A stretch of 64,000 nt of DNA from Mimachlamys varia (GCA_947623455.1 OX392534.1:35593426-35657425); one strand, 5' to 3'. Positions 26,200 to 38,924 are shown, counted from the stretch's first letter. Notes: generated from the sequence alone by a model not told the origin. Numbers and translations: made by a program.

Positions 26200-26290
26200 T
26201 TAAGGTAATAACTCTATCTGTCAATGCCTCTGTAGTCCTATCATTCCGAGGTTCTGGGTTTGAATCCTGGTCTAAGTGCTATTGTAATTT
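26200..26290 (+). repeat. tRNA-like SINE fragment
   Basis: A good box B, GGTTCTGGGTTTGAATCC, lies at about 26251 and is followed by a poly-T run. Box A is degenerate. It abuts the end of the minisatellite. Confidence 0.35.
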
Positions 26291-27535
26291 TTTTTTCTAT
26301 TATACCTCCTTATATTTTCTTTTAAAATTCGGTTCAAATTTTGAATATATTTATATATAATACTGTATTTTCCATAAATAACACCCAGGGTGCATAAAAA
26401 ATTGATTCTAAAGGAGGCACTTAATATGATATCAAAACTAAGATTTGGATGAAAAATGCCTTTTTTATAAAGTCAAGAAGTACAATGTTTTGTTACCAGA
26501 ATGTGTAGTACTCATAATGTTCGACATTACTGTCAACGGTTTCGGATAATTTGTACACATATTACCTATATCTGTGTCAAACTTATCCATTTTGTTTTGT
26601 ACATGATCATTTTCATTGGTGTGCAATCAATATCTTCAATTTTTGTTTTATTTCATTTTTTTTTGTAATTTCATTTTGATTTTTTACATTCCCTACACTC
26701 TCTGTACATGTATAAACACCAAATTGAAATAGACTGAAGCATTAAGCGCATCACAAACAAGTTCTAGTGTTCTAGCAGCATATAAGAACCTCAAATTATT
26801 ATTATTATTCATTCATATAGCTGACGAAGGTCCCACAGAGACTCTAGCATTTCATTCATATGGCTGACTAGGACCCAAGGATATTAAATTGTTTGGCTCT
26901 GCTGTAAGTTGTTGTAGATTATTCAGTATTCCTCGCATTAAATATATTGGTAAATTTACTAGCATAAAAAAAGCATCAAGGATCACAAAAACTGACAATG
27001 TTACACAACAACAGAAATTTGATAGATTAAACTTCACCCTCGCCTACCCCCTTCATCCCCCCCCCCCCCCAAATACTTTGTGAAGTGTACCAGATTTGAT
27101 TTTAGATACTGTAATACAAATTGTATTTAAAAGAATGAAACTTTACAATTAAGCATACAAAGCCATGTAGGCATTAAGTCTTGCACATTTCCATTATATA
27201 ACTGGAAATCTTGCTCATATTTATTAAAGATGAAATATGGTTATCTTTACCACAGAGGAATTATACAACATGTTTGTATGGATGATACCCATATAAGGGA
27301 ATATACACTTATAAGGACATAATACTGAGTGCATCTAATGCATATTCATTACACAGGAAAACTTCCATATAACACCCTTCCGTTTCTATGGCCACCTTGC
27401 TTACTGTCAAGCGTATCCCCCCCCCCCCCCCCCCAAATTCTTTTTTCATTCTTTATTGTTCCTTATTCACATGTTAAATCCTCTATACATTAATCATAAA
27501 TCTTTCTTATAATGCCAAAATGGTGATGAGCATAT
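26291..27535. other. stretch without recognised gene
   Basis: Poly-C runs are at about 27058-27070 and 27417-27434. I recognised no exon. Confidence 0.3.
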
Positions 27536-27539
27536 GGTG

Positions 27540-27987
27540 TCAGTATAACAATATAGGTTATACTGTATGGTACTATAACAAGGTTATACTGTGTGGTAGT
27601 ATAACAAGGTGTGGTACTATAACAAGGTTATACTGTGTGGTACTATAACAAGGTTATACTGTGTGGCAGTATAACAAAGTAGTACTGTGTGGCAGTATAA
27701 CAAAGTAGTACTGTGTGGCAGTATAACAAGGTTAAATACTGTGTGGCAGTATAACAAGGTTAAATACTGTGTGGCAGTATAACAAGGTTAAATACTGTGT
27801 GGCAGTATAACAAGGTTAAATACTGTGTATCAGTATAACAAGGTTAAATACTGTGTGGCAGTATAACAAGGTTAAATACTGTGTGGCAGTATAACAAGGT
27901 TAAATACTGTGTGGCAGTATAACAAGGTTAAATACTGTGTGGCAGTATAACAAGGTTAAATACTGTGTGGCAGTATAACAAGGTTAA
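27540..27987. repeat. minisatellite, left part of split array
   Basis: Tandem units of about 28 bp read ACTGTGTGGCAGTATAACAA followed by GGTTAAAT. The last nine or so units are nearly identical. The array continues at 28950 after an inserted element. Confidence 0.9.
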
Positions 27988-28015
27988 CTAGAACTGTAAG
28001 CCGATGGCTGACTAA

Positions 28016-28946
28016 TACCCCCCCGCTACCTCTTATTAGAGGTGTCTGACATGTTTTTGAAGAAAACATGATGTAGTACAAGTTGTATATAACATGCATT
28101 ATATAATGTATTATTTTATATTACTATGTATCACCGCATATCGAAAAAACAAAAACAAAGAAGGCACCTTTGTCACTAGTTTAGAAGAAGTTGTCCAGAC
28201 ATCATGTTATTACGGAAACCTGTGTATAGTCACCTCATTACCATGGCAACCAAAATTTTGACAAACGAAACCCTGTATGCAAATCTATACATGGTCCCCA
28301 ACAATACTGCCAAGTTTCACTGAAATTGATCCAGTAGTTTAGGAGGAGTTGTCCGGACAACACATTATAATGGAAACCTGTGTATAGTGACCTGGTTACC
28401 ATGGCAACCAAAATTTTGACAAACAAAACTCTGCATGCACATCTACACATGGTCCCCAACAATACTGCCAAGTTTCATTAAACTCGATCCAGTGGTTTAT
28501 AGGAAGTTGTCCGGACAACACGTTATTACGGAAACCTGTGTATAGTGACCTGGTTACCATGGCAACCAAAATTTTGACAAATGAAACTCTGCATGCACAT
28601 CTACACATGGTCCCCAACAATACTGCCAAGTTTTATTGAAATCAATCCAGTAGTTTAGGAGGAGTTGTCCGGACAACATTTTATTATGGAAACCTGTGTA
28701 TAGTGACCTGGTTACCATGGCAACCAAAATTTTGACAAACGAAACCCTGCATGCACATCTACACATGGTCCCCAACAATACTGCCAAGTTTTATTGAAAT
28801 CGATCCAGTAGGTTAGGAGGAGTTGTCCGGACAACATTTTTCTACGGACAGACGGACAGACAGACAGACGGACAGACAGACGGACAGACAGACGGACAGA
28901 CAAGCTGATTCCAGTATACCCCCCCTAACTTCGTTGCGGGGGGGTA
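28016..28946. mobile_element. non-autonomous element inserted in minisatellite
   Basis: The ends TACCCCCCCGC and GCGGGGGGGTA are inverted repeats flanked by TAA on both sides (28013-28015, 28947-28949). The interior has four tandem 158-bp units (about 28205-28840), each with GGTTACCATGGCAACC, then a GACAGACG microsatellite. A related end occurs at 46598. The 3-bp TAA duplication resembles PIF/Harbinger target sites, but there is no transposase. About 28 bp of non-array sequence (27988-28015) lies between the array and the left end. Confidence 0.6.
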
Positions 28947-28949
28947 TAA

Positions 28950-29475
28950 ATACTGTGTGGCAGTATAACAAGGTTAAATACTGTGTGGCAGTATAACAAT
29001 GTTAAATACTGTGTGGCAGTATAACAAGGTTATATTGTGTGCTAGTATAACAAGATAATATTGTGTGGCAAAATATAACAAGGTTTAACTGTATGGCAGT
29101 ATAACAAGATTATAATACTGAGTGGCAGTGTAACAAGATTATACTATGTAGCAATATAACACTGTGTTGTAGTTTAACAAGGTTATACCAACTGTGGGAT
29201 AGTATAACAAGGTTATACTGTGTAGCAGTATAACAAAGTGTGGCAGAATAATAAGGTTATATTGTGTGGCAGTATAACAAGGTTATATTGTGTGGTAGTA
29301 TAACAAGGTTATATTGTGTGGCAGTATAACAAGATTATACTGTGGCAGTATAATAAAGTTATACTATGTGTTAGTATGACAAGGTTATATTGTGTGGCAG
29401 TATAACAAGATTATACTGTGTGGCAGTATAACAAGGTTATACTATGTGTTAGTATGACAAGGTTATATTGTGTAT
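28950..29475. repeat. minisatellite, right part of split array
   Basis: The array of 27540-27987 resumes with ATACTGTGTGGCAGTATAAC units. These then become more diverged toward 29475. Confidence 0.85.
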
Positions 29476-29579
29476 AGCAGGATATACTGTAAAATATGTA
29501 TTGTGTGAAAAATGTTTGTAGAAATCTAACGATTATTCCTTACATCCTGTTGGAATCTTTATTAAGTAGCCATGTCATA

Positions 29580-29673
29580 TTAACCCATTCACCCCTGAAT
29601 TTTCATTATGTCCAGCTATTCCAACCTTTGGATCGGAAGAGTTCAAATTAGTCTTGAGGGGTGAATTAGTTAA
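29580..29673. mobile_element. short TTAA-ended MITE
   Basis: It begins TTAACCCATTCACCCCT and ends AGGGGTGAATTAGTTAA. A related copy is at 12341-12430. Confidence 0.55.
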
Positions 29674-29679
29674 AAGCTG

Positions 29680-31130
29680 GCTCATTCAAGAGGATAGGCT
29701 GGGGTATAGAAATTATTCAACAAGTTCATTATTTGGGTGATAAAAAATAATATGTCCAATCATTTTCATCTGTCATCATTACATAAAACAATTGCTAAAT
29801 CCATAACGACTGTTGTTTGTTATTTTTGACAATTTGTGTTAGCTATGTTTATTCAAGTCTTTGATAAGGAAATGCACTTCTGGAAGAAGTTCACCTTTCT
29901 GCATTCACAAGCCTCATATAGTAACATTTCTTTAGGGCGAAATTACTGGATTGTAGATTGCTATCTAGCCTACAAAATGGGCTAGAAGGTGAAAGAATCT
30001 GATTATTACAAGTGGCTAAAGCCACTCAAGCAGGGATTATTCTGGCTCTTAAAACCTATGGGAGAATTTGAAGGATTTTATGGGATTTTCAGGAAAAATA
30101 TGGGTAAAAATCCCTAAATCTCGTCCCAAAGTGATCCCTGCTCAAGTGTATGTACCCGGTAGATCAACAAGACTTAAACTAAAGAAGCAATGGAGTTAGA
30201 CTGCTCTAACAAAGCTGAGTTACACATAATATCATGACTACTGTCATACATCTGCTAAAAGATTGGACTTTTGATAGGATTAACTATGATCTAAATTTCT
30301 CAATTCTTTCCGTTTTCCTATAGATTTAAACATGTTGCACATTTCTAAAGAAGAAGATTTTATCAGACATTATGAAATAGTCAACTGCATAGTGTAAATG
30401 GTGGGAACTGATCCAACACTAATATGGACTAACCAAGTCCAACTAACAGGTTTTGACCTCTGAAATATGAAAAATATGGTTCAAAACATTGATAACACTC
30501 GATCCATATCAATATTTTGACTTTACAACAGACATAGATGGTCTGGTCACAGGTGCAACACTCCATAAAAAGAAACGTACCCAAAATCTTTAACCTCTAA
30601 CTAAGCCCAATTAAGTGGTTTTGGCCCGCATCTAGAACGAGTAAATATGGTTCTATGATATTCCACATCTAGAACAAGTAAATATGGTTCTGTCAACACT
30701 ATCACACCATATAAAATAGTGCAACCTTATAACAGACAGCACCATATTGAGTGTGATGATCCAACACTGTCTTGGAAAAACTTCATTGAAGTAATAGAAT
30801 AACACAGGGGTGACTACATTAGGCCTGCGGCTCTTTTGTCTTAATAGGAGAACTAAAAAACAACTTGTAAAATCTAAATTCTAGTATGGGCATTAAATGA
30901 TGTAGGGTAAGGAAGATAACTCTAGGAAAAATACAGAAAAATATTATAAAACATGAGGATACGCTTAGGTTCTGTCATCTAAATGTTCAAAATTGAAACT
31001 CTCTACATCACGTAAAAGTCACATATATCATAAAGATTTTGTGATTAATTAACAGGAGACATTTGGAGGTTTGTCAGCGAGTATGTCTTGGTAAGAATCC
31101 AAGTTTTTACAAAGCAGCGATACAATGAAT
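29680..31130. other. stretch without recognised gene
   Basis: No exon was recognised. Minus-strand INTS13 exons expected downstream of 33641 were looked for here by eye and not found. Confidence 0.3.
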
Positions 31131-31136
31131 TACATC

Positions 31137-31652
31137 ATACCTGTCAACCCTCCCTCATTAGGAGGGATACGATCGAGACTCCCTCATTGGAGGTTTCAGA
31201 GGTTGACACCTATGATTGCATATCGTAAAATGGAATGATAAATCAAAATATACTGATCATCACTCCTCTACACATGTCAAGTGTCATGTGTGAATCCAAC
31301 AGGTTTAATTTTCATAAAACATTGAATTTTTCTTTACAACAACTATCAATGCCTCAATATATCAACACTGACAATATCCACTCAAACAGGATATGCATAC
31401 TTGCCAACCCTCCATATTTAGGAGGGAGACTCCCGATTTTGGACCCTAAAATGTTGCATTATCAACTTTTGAATCTGCTTATAATTAACTGTTCTTATTT
31501 TTAAAGATCTGGTGATTTCATCTGAAAGAAGAGCTCAAAAGAAGCCATTTAAAAGTGTTATTTTTCCTCTGAATGCTTACATTTTATTTTTGTTTTCAAT
31601 TCTGAGCATGCATAACCTCCCCCATGGAAATTTTTAAAAGTTGGCAAGTATG
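31137..31652. repeat. two MITE-like copies with CAACCCTCC ends
   Basis: The first copy is about 31137-31213 (ACCTGTCAACCCTCCCTC to GAGGTTGACACCTATG). The second is about 31395-31652 (ACTTGCCAACCCTCCATATT to AAAGTTGGCAAGTATG). Both relate to 23489-23832. Confidence 0.5.
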
Positions 31653-31914
31653 GATATGTTTATTATGAAAGCACAATATATGGGTCAAAGACAAAAAAAA
31701 ACAGGAAGCACAGAAGTCTTAATATACTGAATCTGTCTGAAGATGTTTACGTGTTGCCTTTTTTTTATATTTCATCACATTATGGATAAGCATCTGAAAC
31801 AAAATTCTTTCGTTTTCCCATTAATATTTAGGCAATTCAGATCATTAAGGCAACATGCTCTTTATCATGATCATGTACTGAATTCTTTTCCTATATTACC
31901 ATATAATGACTAAT

Positions 31915-33320
31915 GACAAGTTAAGAGGCCCAATGGGCCTGAATTGTTCGCCTTCTATAAATCTCACAAATTTATTCTTAAAGCAAACTACACCACGGAT
32001 ACAGGTGAAATATCAGTGTCTGAGATCAAAAGAATCCGTTGAAAGATTTTAGCATATCACATATGTGATCTTGAAAGTAGGTTAAGGTCATTCATTGATC
32101 TTGAAACTAGGTTAAGGTCATTCATTGATCTTGAAAGTAAGTTAAGGTCATTCATTGATCTTTAAAGTAGGTTAAGGTCATTCCTTGATCTTGAAAGTAG
32201 GTTAAGGTCATTCATTCAAACAAACTTGGTAGAAATTCATCTTTGCGTACCACAGGTCCATTATCAGTACCTTGGCAGTTTGAGCTATTGAGAAGAAGAC
32301 ATCTGAAGGTTTTTATACATTTCAACTCATTCGCATTCACCTTGAAAGTGGGTTAAAGTGATTTATTTGAATAAACTTTGTTTGGTTTGGTTTATTTTGT
32401 TTAGCTTCCTATTATAATTAACAGCCAGGGTCATTTAAGGACGTGCCAGATTTTGGAGCTAGAAGGAAAACCAGGGTACCCGGAGAAAAACCAACAACCT
32501 ATGATCAGTACCTGGCAACTGACCCCCATGGCTTTCGAACTCGCAACCCAAAGGTGGAGGGCTAGTGGTAGATGTCAGAACACCTTAACCACTCAGTCAC
32601 CGCGGCCCAGAGATGGAGGGCTGGTGGTAGAATGTCGGGACACCTTAACCATTCGGCTACTTCGTCATCATTCATCCAATCCTTCTATAGGCCCATTATC
32701 AGTGTATAGGGCTTTTTAGTTACTGAGAAGAAGTTGCTTGAAGATTTTCAGATCCTTGTGACTTTGAAAGTGGGACATGGTCACTATTTTGAGTAAACTT
32801 GGTAGCCCTTCATCCCAGCATGCTTACACGTCCACTATCAGTATTCTGGGCCTTTCGGTTATTTAGAAGAAGTCATTTGAAGTAAAATCTTGACGACAGA
32901 CAACAGACAGAAGACAGACAGACGACAGACAGAAGACAGACAGCGGATACTGCACCATGGCATAATGAAGCTCATTTGTTCCTTGGACAGGTAAGTTTAA
33001 CAAAAGTTCCAAGGAGCCAGTATCACTCACCTGATATTAATCTTTCATTTGTGACCTAAAGTGGAGTAAAATTTAGGACAGTAAGACATTCAAAAGAACA
33101 TGCTATGAACGTATAACCGAAGAGACTTTAAAAGTATGTCAATGACTATGCCTATTACTTAGCTCCTTCCAAGGAAGCTACCAGCCAAATATCATGTCTC
33201 TAGGTATTTTGAATTTCAGAAGGATGTTTAAATGAAAAGTTTGCAGATGCAGGACAGATGAGGGACAAGGATGATGGATGCTGTACCATCACATAAACTC
33301 ACTTGATCCTTTGTTCCAGG
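31915..33320. repeat. interspersed repeat, GAGGCCCAATGGGCC type
   Basis: It begins near AAGAGGCCCAATGGGCCTGA. Five diverged tandem copies of TTGATCTTGAAAGTAGG lie at about 32085-32215, then a SINE is nested at 32400-32700, then a GACAGAAGACAGACA microsatellite. It ends around AACTCACTTGATCC. Precise ends are uncertain. Confidence 0.5.
32400..32690 (-). repeat. SINE, reverse orientation, with duplicated head
   Basis: On the minus strand a box A-like GACTGAGTGGTTAAGGTG and a box B-like GGTTGCGAGTTCGAAAG are followed by a body ending in the GTCCTTAAATGACCCTGG tail. A second partial head (about 32605-32670) lies next to it. Confidence 0.6.
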
Positions 33321-33640
33321 TGAATTTTTCTTCTCAAAATCAAAGAAGCCACAATGGTCATGTTGCTTTTCAGATTAGGTTCAAAATCAGACTTGCGAAG
33401 GTATTTGTTTTATGTCCTCACAACTGCTACGGTAATATGAAAACATGCAGGCCGATACTTCAAGATGTGCCGGGAGTGTTTGACGCTATACATTTGCCGG
33501 CGCCATCATCAACAACGTCAGCAAATTGATCCAAATATGTCACCCAAGCTTCGAAGCAGACATAAAAAATCACACACGACCATACCAACATGTATTGTTC
33601 CATTACTGTAAAGAAAATTAGGGACTAAGATTGCGCCTAC

Positions 33641-33721
33641 CTGTCTGACGCTGCAGCTAGCTTGTTGTGTTGGTTCAGGGCATCGGTCACACATTCCTCC
33701 AACATCCTGACTTGTGCTTCA
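33641..33721 (-). CDS. INTS13: INTS13 coding exon 4
   Basis: It encodes SEAQVRMLEECVTDALNQHN and following residues. It is 81 nt and ends in phase 2 before GTAGGC. Confidence 0.85.
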
Positions 33722-36700
33722 CTATAACAGGGTAAAAACAAACTTCTTATAAAAACAGTTCATCTCTGAAGAATTCAATCATTGAAAAGCTTGAGTTTCT
33801 TCACACCTTAAGACACTAATTCTCAATACTCCAGGGATGACGCTCACTTTCACTCTTTGTTACCTTAGATTATGTCATCCTCAATACTCCAGGGGTTACA
33901 CTCACTTTCACTCTCTATAAAATAACCACCAACTGGTCATGCCTGATCGTGTTGTGATTGGAACCCCACATCTATTATATTTCCATTTTTGATACCAATC
34001 GCCCTGCATACCTTTAGGTATCCACCTTCAGAGCGAAGTGCCCAACTGATCAACCCACCTACACAACATTAAGACGGTGGCTCTACATTTGTATGTTATT
34101 CAAATATCTGATTATAAGTGGTCTTGCATGCTAAAAGATCAAGTAGTGATTACGACAGTTTTCTTGTGAAAAAATGTGTTAAATTCCAAAATTATACTTT
34201 ATTTTAAAATCTCATGAAAATGTCAGCATAAATACCAGGTATAGGCAAAAATTGTTTTGAAATCAATAATTAAGAAACATTACGCATCATGATCAAACCT
34301 TTTCATTGAGGTAAGACAGATAATTCGCCCCTTGTTCTGAATCGTATCCATATCTTCGGCCTGAATCTCGGTCGGCTCACAGAGGATCTCAATGGCGTGA
34401 GACAGACCATGCATCATACTGTAGTCATTATCCTTACTTGTGGTGTTTGGGGGCCCGATCTGACCAAGCCCTAACATCACCTGCAGAATAAAACTTGTAT
34501 TTCACACATAATATCATAGAAATATGTATTTGAGGAATGTTTTTTCAAATTAAATGAACAAGTAGTAGAAAATTCAAAAAAAATTTTGTTAACCTTAAAG
34601 ATTCTATAGTTAAAACTTGTCGGCACAGATCTTGACTTTTACCCAATCAGTTTACTTTTTCTTCAGATTTTAACAAGATGTGAACCAATAAATGTTCTTC
34701 AAACAACAGATAAATCTAAAGTGCTTGTTTCAAAGATTTACAAACAAAACATAGCACTTGTTTTATATTTACAACACACTACTTATATTAGTTATTAGAC
34801 CAGCCTTAAAGCTGATAATTCCATCAAAATGTAAATTCATTTCTAAATTTTCAATGACAAAATCTTAAATAAAGGTCATGATCATATGATATAAATATCT
34901 AACTTGAAAATATCACTATGGAAAAAGTCTGAATAAAACTTGATTTTTAATCAATACTTAAAAATACCATCAATTTATTGACATCAAAAGCATTTCCGAC
35001 TAATAATGATAGGAATCTGAATTTCAATAATTTGAATCAAACAACAATCCTTTTTGAATTTGCAAAAAATACTTTCAATTTTAAGACAGAAAACCTTGCC
35101 TCATCATTTCTTTATTTTTTTGTAAGAGCCAAAATAAAACACAAATATTGACATAAAAGAAAATCTTATTAGAAAATTTGAATTGGATGATATCTACATA
35201 CATGTTGGATGTTCTGATCCTTCTGTGTCCAACCATTCAGGGACTGCGATCCGGTCACAACTCGAATCTAAACAAATGATAATATAACATAGAATCTTGT
35301 AGCAAACTTACTTTAGAGACAAATCTTGTTACTGTCGACCAGTATCAACAATTAATCTCTAAAAATACCCCAGGAATACACCATATTCCAGGGATGGAGA
35401 GAGCGAAGATGATTGTAACCCCAGGATATCGAGGATGACTTATTATAGGAAAGATAATAACATGCTTCCACTGGGGATCAAACCCTCGATCTCCAGGTTC
35501 CTAGTCAGACGCTCTACCAGTCTGGTAAATTCCCTCTAGCTCAAAACTGACATAAATCCTATGTACAATTAAAATCCGCCCCATTACTACCCCTCCCCCC
35601 TTATAAATACCTAGGTTCTAACTGCACTGTCACGCCGGTCGTAACACTGATGTAATTCGGTGTGTAGTGGCGTTTAACTCGTAACTAACTAACTGTACTA
35701 TCACCACGGGGAGGTCCACATGCAGACACCATTTGTAACAGGAAAGAGAATAGTACTAGTGTGCTTCCACTTGTAATTGAGATCAAACTCTCTATCTCTA
35801 TAATGAAGGTTCCTACACAATTGTATTTGGACGCTCTACCACTAAGCTAAAGTAAAGGGGAATTCACTCTAGCTCAAAGCTAATTAAGAAGATGACATAA
35901 GTGCTATGTACAATTAAAATCTGCCCGACTACTCCCCCATCCCCCTCCTCTTTCTTTTTAAATGTGTTCGCCCCCAAACACCACAACCCAGGTTCTACAT
36001 TGTATAAATCCACTGTCACCACATGTACATGTACAGGTACAGGGAGGGCCACGAACACCATTTGTAACAGGACAGAGAAAATCCCTCTAGCTCGAAGCGA
36101 GAAGGCGATTAGTACTAATATTAATACCCGGCCTCCTATGTCTCTGCCCCGGCCGGGTATTAAATCAATCCCATGCCTCGTAATGGAGCAAGCTCGATGC
36201 GATTCACACCGTGGCGATTTCCTACCCAACTTGTAATTAAAATCCATCTAAAATATCGTTAAATATCAAGTTTACGTAACGAAGCATAAACTGAAATGAG
36301 TAGCGGCAGCCATTATTAATGCTTTGGTCACAAAGATCGGCCGGTACCCGGGGATAGGGGGTAATCAGGAGTACACCGCTGGTTTTGGCCATTTTTCCAA
36401 CATCGGACAACACCTGTCAAAAAATTTGTCACACATCATTTACATAAATGGCACCATTCGGAGGCCGTCCGAAGACCGTCTGGTAATCGTACGGCGTCTG
36501 TTTCCAAAGAGAATTTTTTTGGGGCCGGCGAGGCAGTGAATACCGACCGAACATCTTATACTAATCGGCCAATTATCCTATGATGTCCGGGCGATAACCG
36601 GCCTATTCACCGTACATCGTACGAATATCGATCGAGTATCCTATGGACAACTGACGAGGGTTTATATAGTACGGCCGATGCCGAACGAACGCTGCTTGTG

Positions 36701-38397
36701 TACATGTATGTCTTGTCCCTTGTGTAGAAACGCGCTATCCGGCCGATGTCCGGTTCTAGCCGGCCGGTAACCGGCTGATGTCTGTAACATATCTGGTCCA
36801 CACCGGTTCAAGCCGATCGGACATCGGTGGGTTACTTTCCAATGTGTAAACAGACATCGGCCGGATATTGGCCCATGTCCGGTCCCAAAAATTTCTCCTC
36901 TTAGGCTACACACATCGGCCGATTAAACAATGTGTGAAGGATATGTGGCCGATTATGAAAATCTACGGGACACCGGAGAAATTTTAACTTCAAATTAAAA
37001 CTCTTCGGGCACCTCCCCGATGCTGCCTGAGAGCCCCAGCCACCGGCCGGCCATGTCTGGTGTCCGGCCGGGGACCAGGCCAAAATGGCTAAAAATCATG
37101 CCAGGAGTACATCCTAAGCCTAATCGGAAGTGGATGTGACCAAAGCATAAGACTTTAGTAAATTTCTTGGTTTCTTTTCTGAAGAGTTCTTCTAATTTTG
37201 TGAATGGGCGCGCACATGGGTACCAAATAAGGAAGTCATAGTAAGCCGTAGTAACTGCCATGGCGGCAGTTTCTTGTGTTTTTCAAGAAGGACATTTCTG
37301 GTTCTGCTAATTTTGTGAAAATTTTATCATGGTAAACACTCAATATTTCAGCAATCCTGCATTTATTTTGACAACATTATGCTCACATGAGGTGGTAATT
37401 AAATGAAATATTACAGGTTGAACGCTTTTGATTTTGCTCCACTTCCAGGCATGGGACCGCTTCGTAGCTCTAACAACGCAATATAAAAATTGTCTCATCG
37501 TGAAGAGCTACGTTATGGCAGCTAAAAGGCGACCTATAGCTAAATCCCTACTCCTTTAACATAAGAGGCAGCTGGTCGGCCTTTTTATTATCGGATATGA
37601 TTTTGCCAACGAATCCGGGTCATTCGCACTTAATCCAGTTCGCCCTAGGTTGTTTCGCCCTAAAAATAAAATGTTAGAGCGAAACTTTGTTTCATGTTTT
37701 CATAATAATTACATACCTTTTGTCATTTTTCATGTTAACCTTTTATACTAAATCGCATTACAAGCTGCTCAGCATGACTATTTCATATGTTTTGCTTAAA
37801 AACCGTTCTTTACAGACTTTAAACTATATCCGACGTCGACTCCGTGATATAAATAAACATATTTGTTCAAGATTTTTCTGGTACATAGCCCTAGATAATT
37901 AGCTTAAGATCGTTATTCAAGAGACATATAATAGTGGTATGTCTTATATCATGTAAATTATTCTGTAAAAATCGATATCACCCGATTGGGAAAAATTAGG
38001 GCGAAACCACCTAGGGCGAATGGGACTTCGGGCGAAACGACTCTTAGCGCGAACGTGATTTAGGGGAAACGACCTGTAACCTTGCCAACTGCGACACGGC
38101 GCCTGTCAAAAATGATCTCGCCGTGTTAAATCTCTTACATTGTTGGAGTACAATTAAAATCTACCACACACTTACCAATTTTTTGGACGGAAATATGTCA
38201 TAGACAATGCGCATATATTCTGCCATTACTTCCACGTTACATGTCCACAAGGATTTCATGATGGGTGCTGCTGGTATAATTCCAGGAGTTCTTGTCTTTG
38301 ACAAAACATCATATTCAATGCTTTGGTTGCAAGACGACCCAAACAATGGACTGCGATCCAATACAAAAACTGTTTTGTGGTCTACTGGGTAAGCCAT
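33641..38397 (-). CDS. INTS13: INTS13 (Asunder), 5' coding part, four exons
   Basis: This is Integrator complex subunit 13, a nuclear protein of the INTS10/13/14 module and known as Asunder in flies. Exons on the minus strand are 38176-38397, 35202-35267, 34299-34480 and 33641-33721, with phases 0, 0, 2 and 2. They join in frame to about 183 residues. Family landmarks are KTVFVLD near the start, PIMKSLWTC, YDIFPSKKL, NGWTQKDQN, NKGRIICLTS and QVRMLEECV...NQHNKLAA, in the order of the known N-terminal VWA-like region. The start Met is at 38397. The protein is normally about 700 residues. No later exon was found in 1-33640, so introns are long, or exons were missed by eye, or the gene is truncated here. 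The exon 3 donor (GTTTGA) is weak. Confidence 0.88.
34299..34480 (-). CDS. INTS13: INTS13 coding exon 3
   Basis: It begins VMLGLGQIGPPN and contains NKGRIICLTS. It is 182 nt and ends in phase 2 before a weak GTTTGA donor. The next exon completes the serine codon, as family alignment requires. Confidence 0.85.
35202..35267 (-). CDS. INTS13: INTS13 coding exon 2
   Basis: It holds 22 codons (IRVVTGSQSLNGWTQ...) between TTTAG and GTATGT splice sites, phase 0. Confidence 0.87.
35340..36240. repeat. cluster of tRNA-derived SINE copies in INTS13 intron 1
   Basis: Three related reverse-oriented units share CCCTCTAGCTC, GCTATGTACAATTAAAATC, ACACCATTTGTAACAGGA and C-rich tails. The first has a clear reverse box B/box A pair (GATCAAACCCTCGAT, GACGCTCTACCAG). 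The open frames at 35864-36247 and 35901-36236 come from these repeats. Confidence 0.6.
36320..37147. mobile_element. CpG-rich inverted-repeat element, TAA flanks
   Basis: The perfect 12-bp ends TGCTTTGGTCAC and GTGACCAAAGCA are flanked by TAA (36317-36319, 37148-37150). The 828-bp body is unusually GC- and CpG-rich for this window and packed with variants of CGGCCGATGTCCGG. Inner arms (AGGAGTACA, TTTTGGCCATTTTT) also pair. It has no convincing coding frame. A TWA-type 3-bp duplication suggests a PIF/Harbinger-like non-autonomous element; that is inference. Confidence 0.6.
37639..38020. mobile_element. inverted-repeat element, TTCGCCCTAGG type
   Basis: The 25-bp arms TTCGCCCTAGGTTGTTTCGC... 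(37639-37663) and its complement (37996-38020) differ at one position. Further GGGCGAAACGAC copies follow to about 38080. The AT-rich centre contains an incidental open frame. Confidence 0.6.
38176..38397 (-). CDS. INTS13: INTS13 coding exon 1
   Basis: It starts at ATG 38397 (MAYPVDHKTVFVLD), holds 74 codons, and ends in phase 0 before GTAAGT. Confidence 0.9.
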
Positions 38398-38924
38398 TGT
38401 TCCAATTTATTTCTTTGACAGTCACACCTTTTTAGAGTCAAACCAATTACTTTAACAAATTAACAATTCACGCCAATATACAACTATTACTCCCGTTCAA
38501 TTCAGGAAAAAAATCGTCTGCTAACCACCGACGGAACACAAAAATCATATTTCAAATGAGTGCAGCAGTGTTCTCTTCATCTGTACCAACTGATTTAAAT
38601 ACAGATTGTGTCCAAAATACAATAACTAGATGTATATCATCTAGACATGCCTCAGGAATAGAGCTAGTAAACAAACATGATTTTCACAAAGTTATTTGGC
38701 GCACTTGTTTCATGGAGGCATCCATCTTGAAAATGCCCGGATACAACAATAAACCAAAAACAGAAATATATTAATTAAATCGTTCAATAACTGTTATCAT
38801 ATCAGTAAAATCATACAAATGAAAATTAAAAAGTAATATATTAATAATCACAGAAAAAGAAATTATAACATTTTCCTATATTAGAAACTTCCGGCTAGTT
38901 TCCACAGCAACAACCACAGCCAAA
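38398..38924. promoter_or_regulatory. presumed bidirectional promoter INTS13/EFCAB10
   Basis: The start codons of the two genes diverge with 527 bp between them and no other gene, so shared control is plausible. No TATA box is evident at useful distance. The inference rests on layout. Confidence 0.5.

Noticed and set aside
28238..28903. Four overlapping minus-strand frames of similar sequence
   Set aside because: They come from the 158-bp tandem repeat inside a transposable element and share no known protein family.
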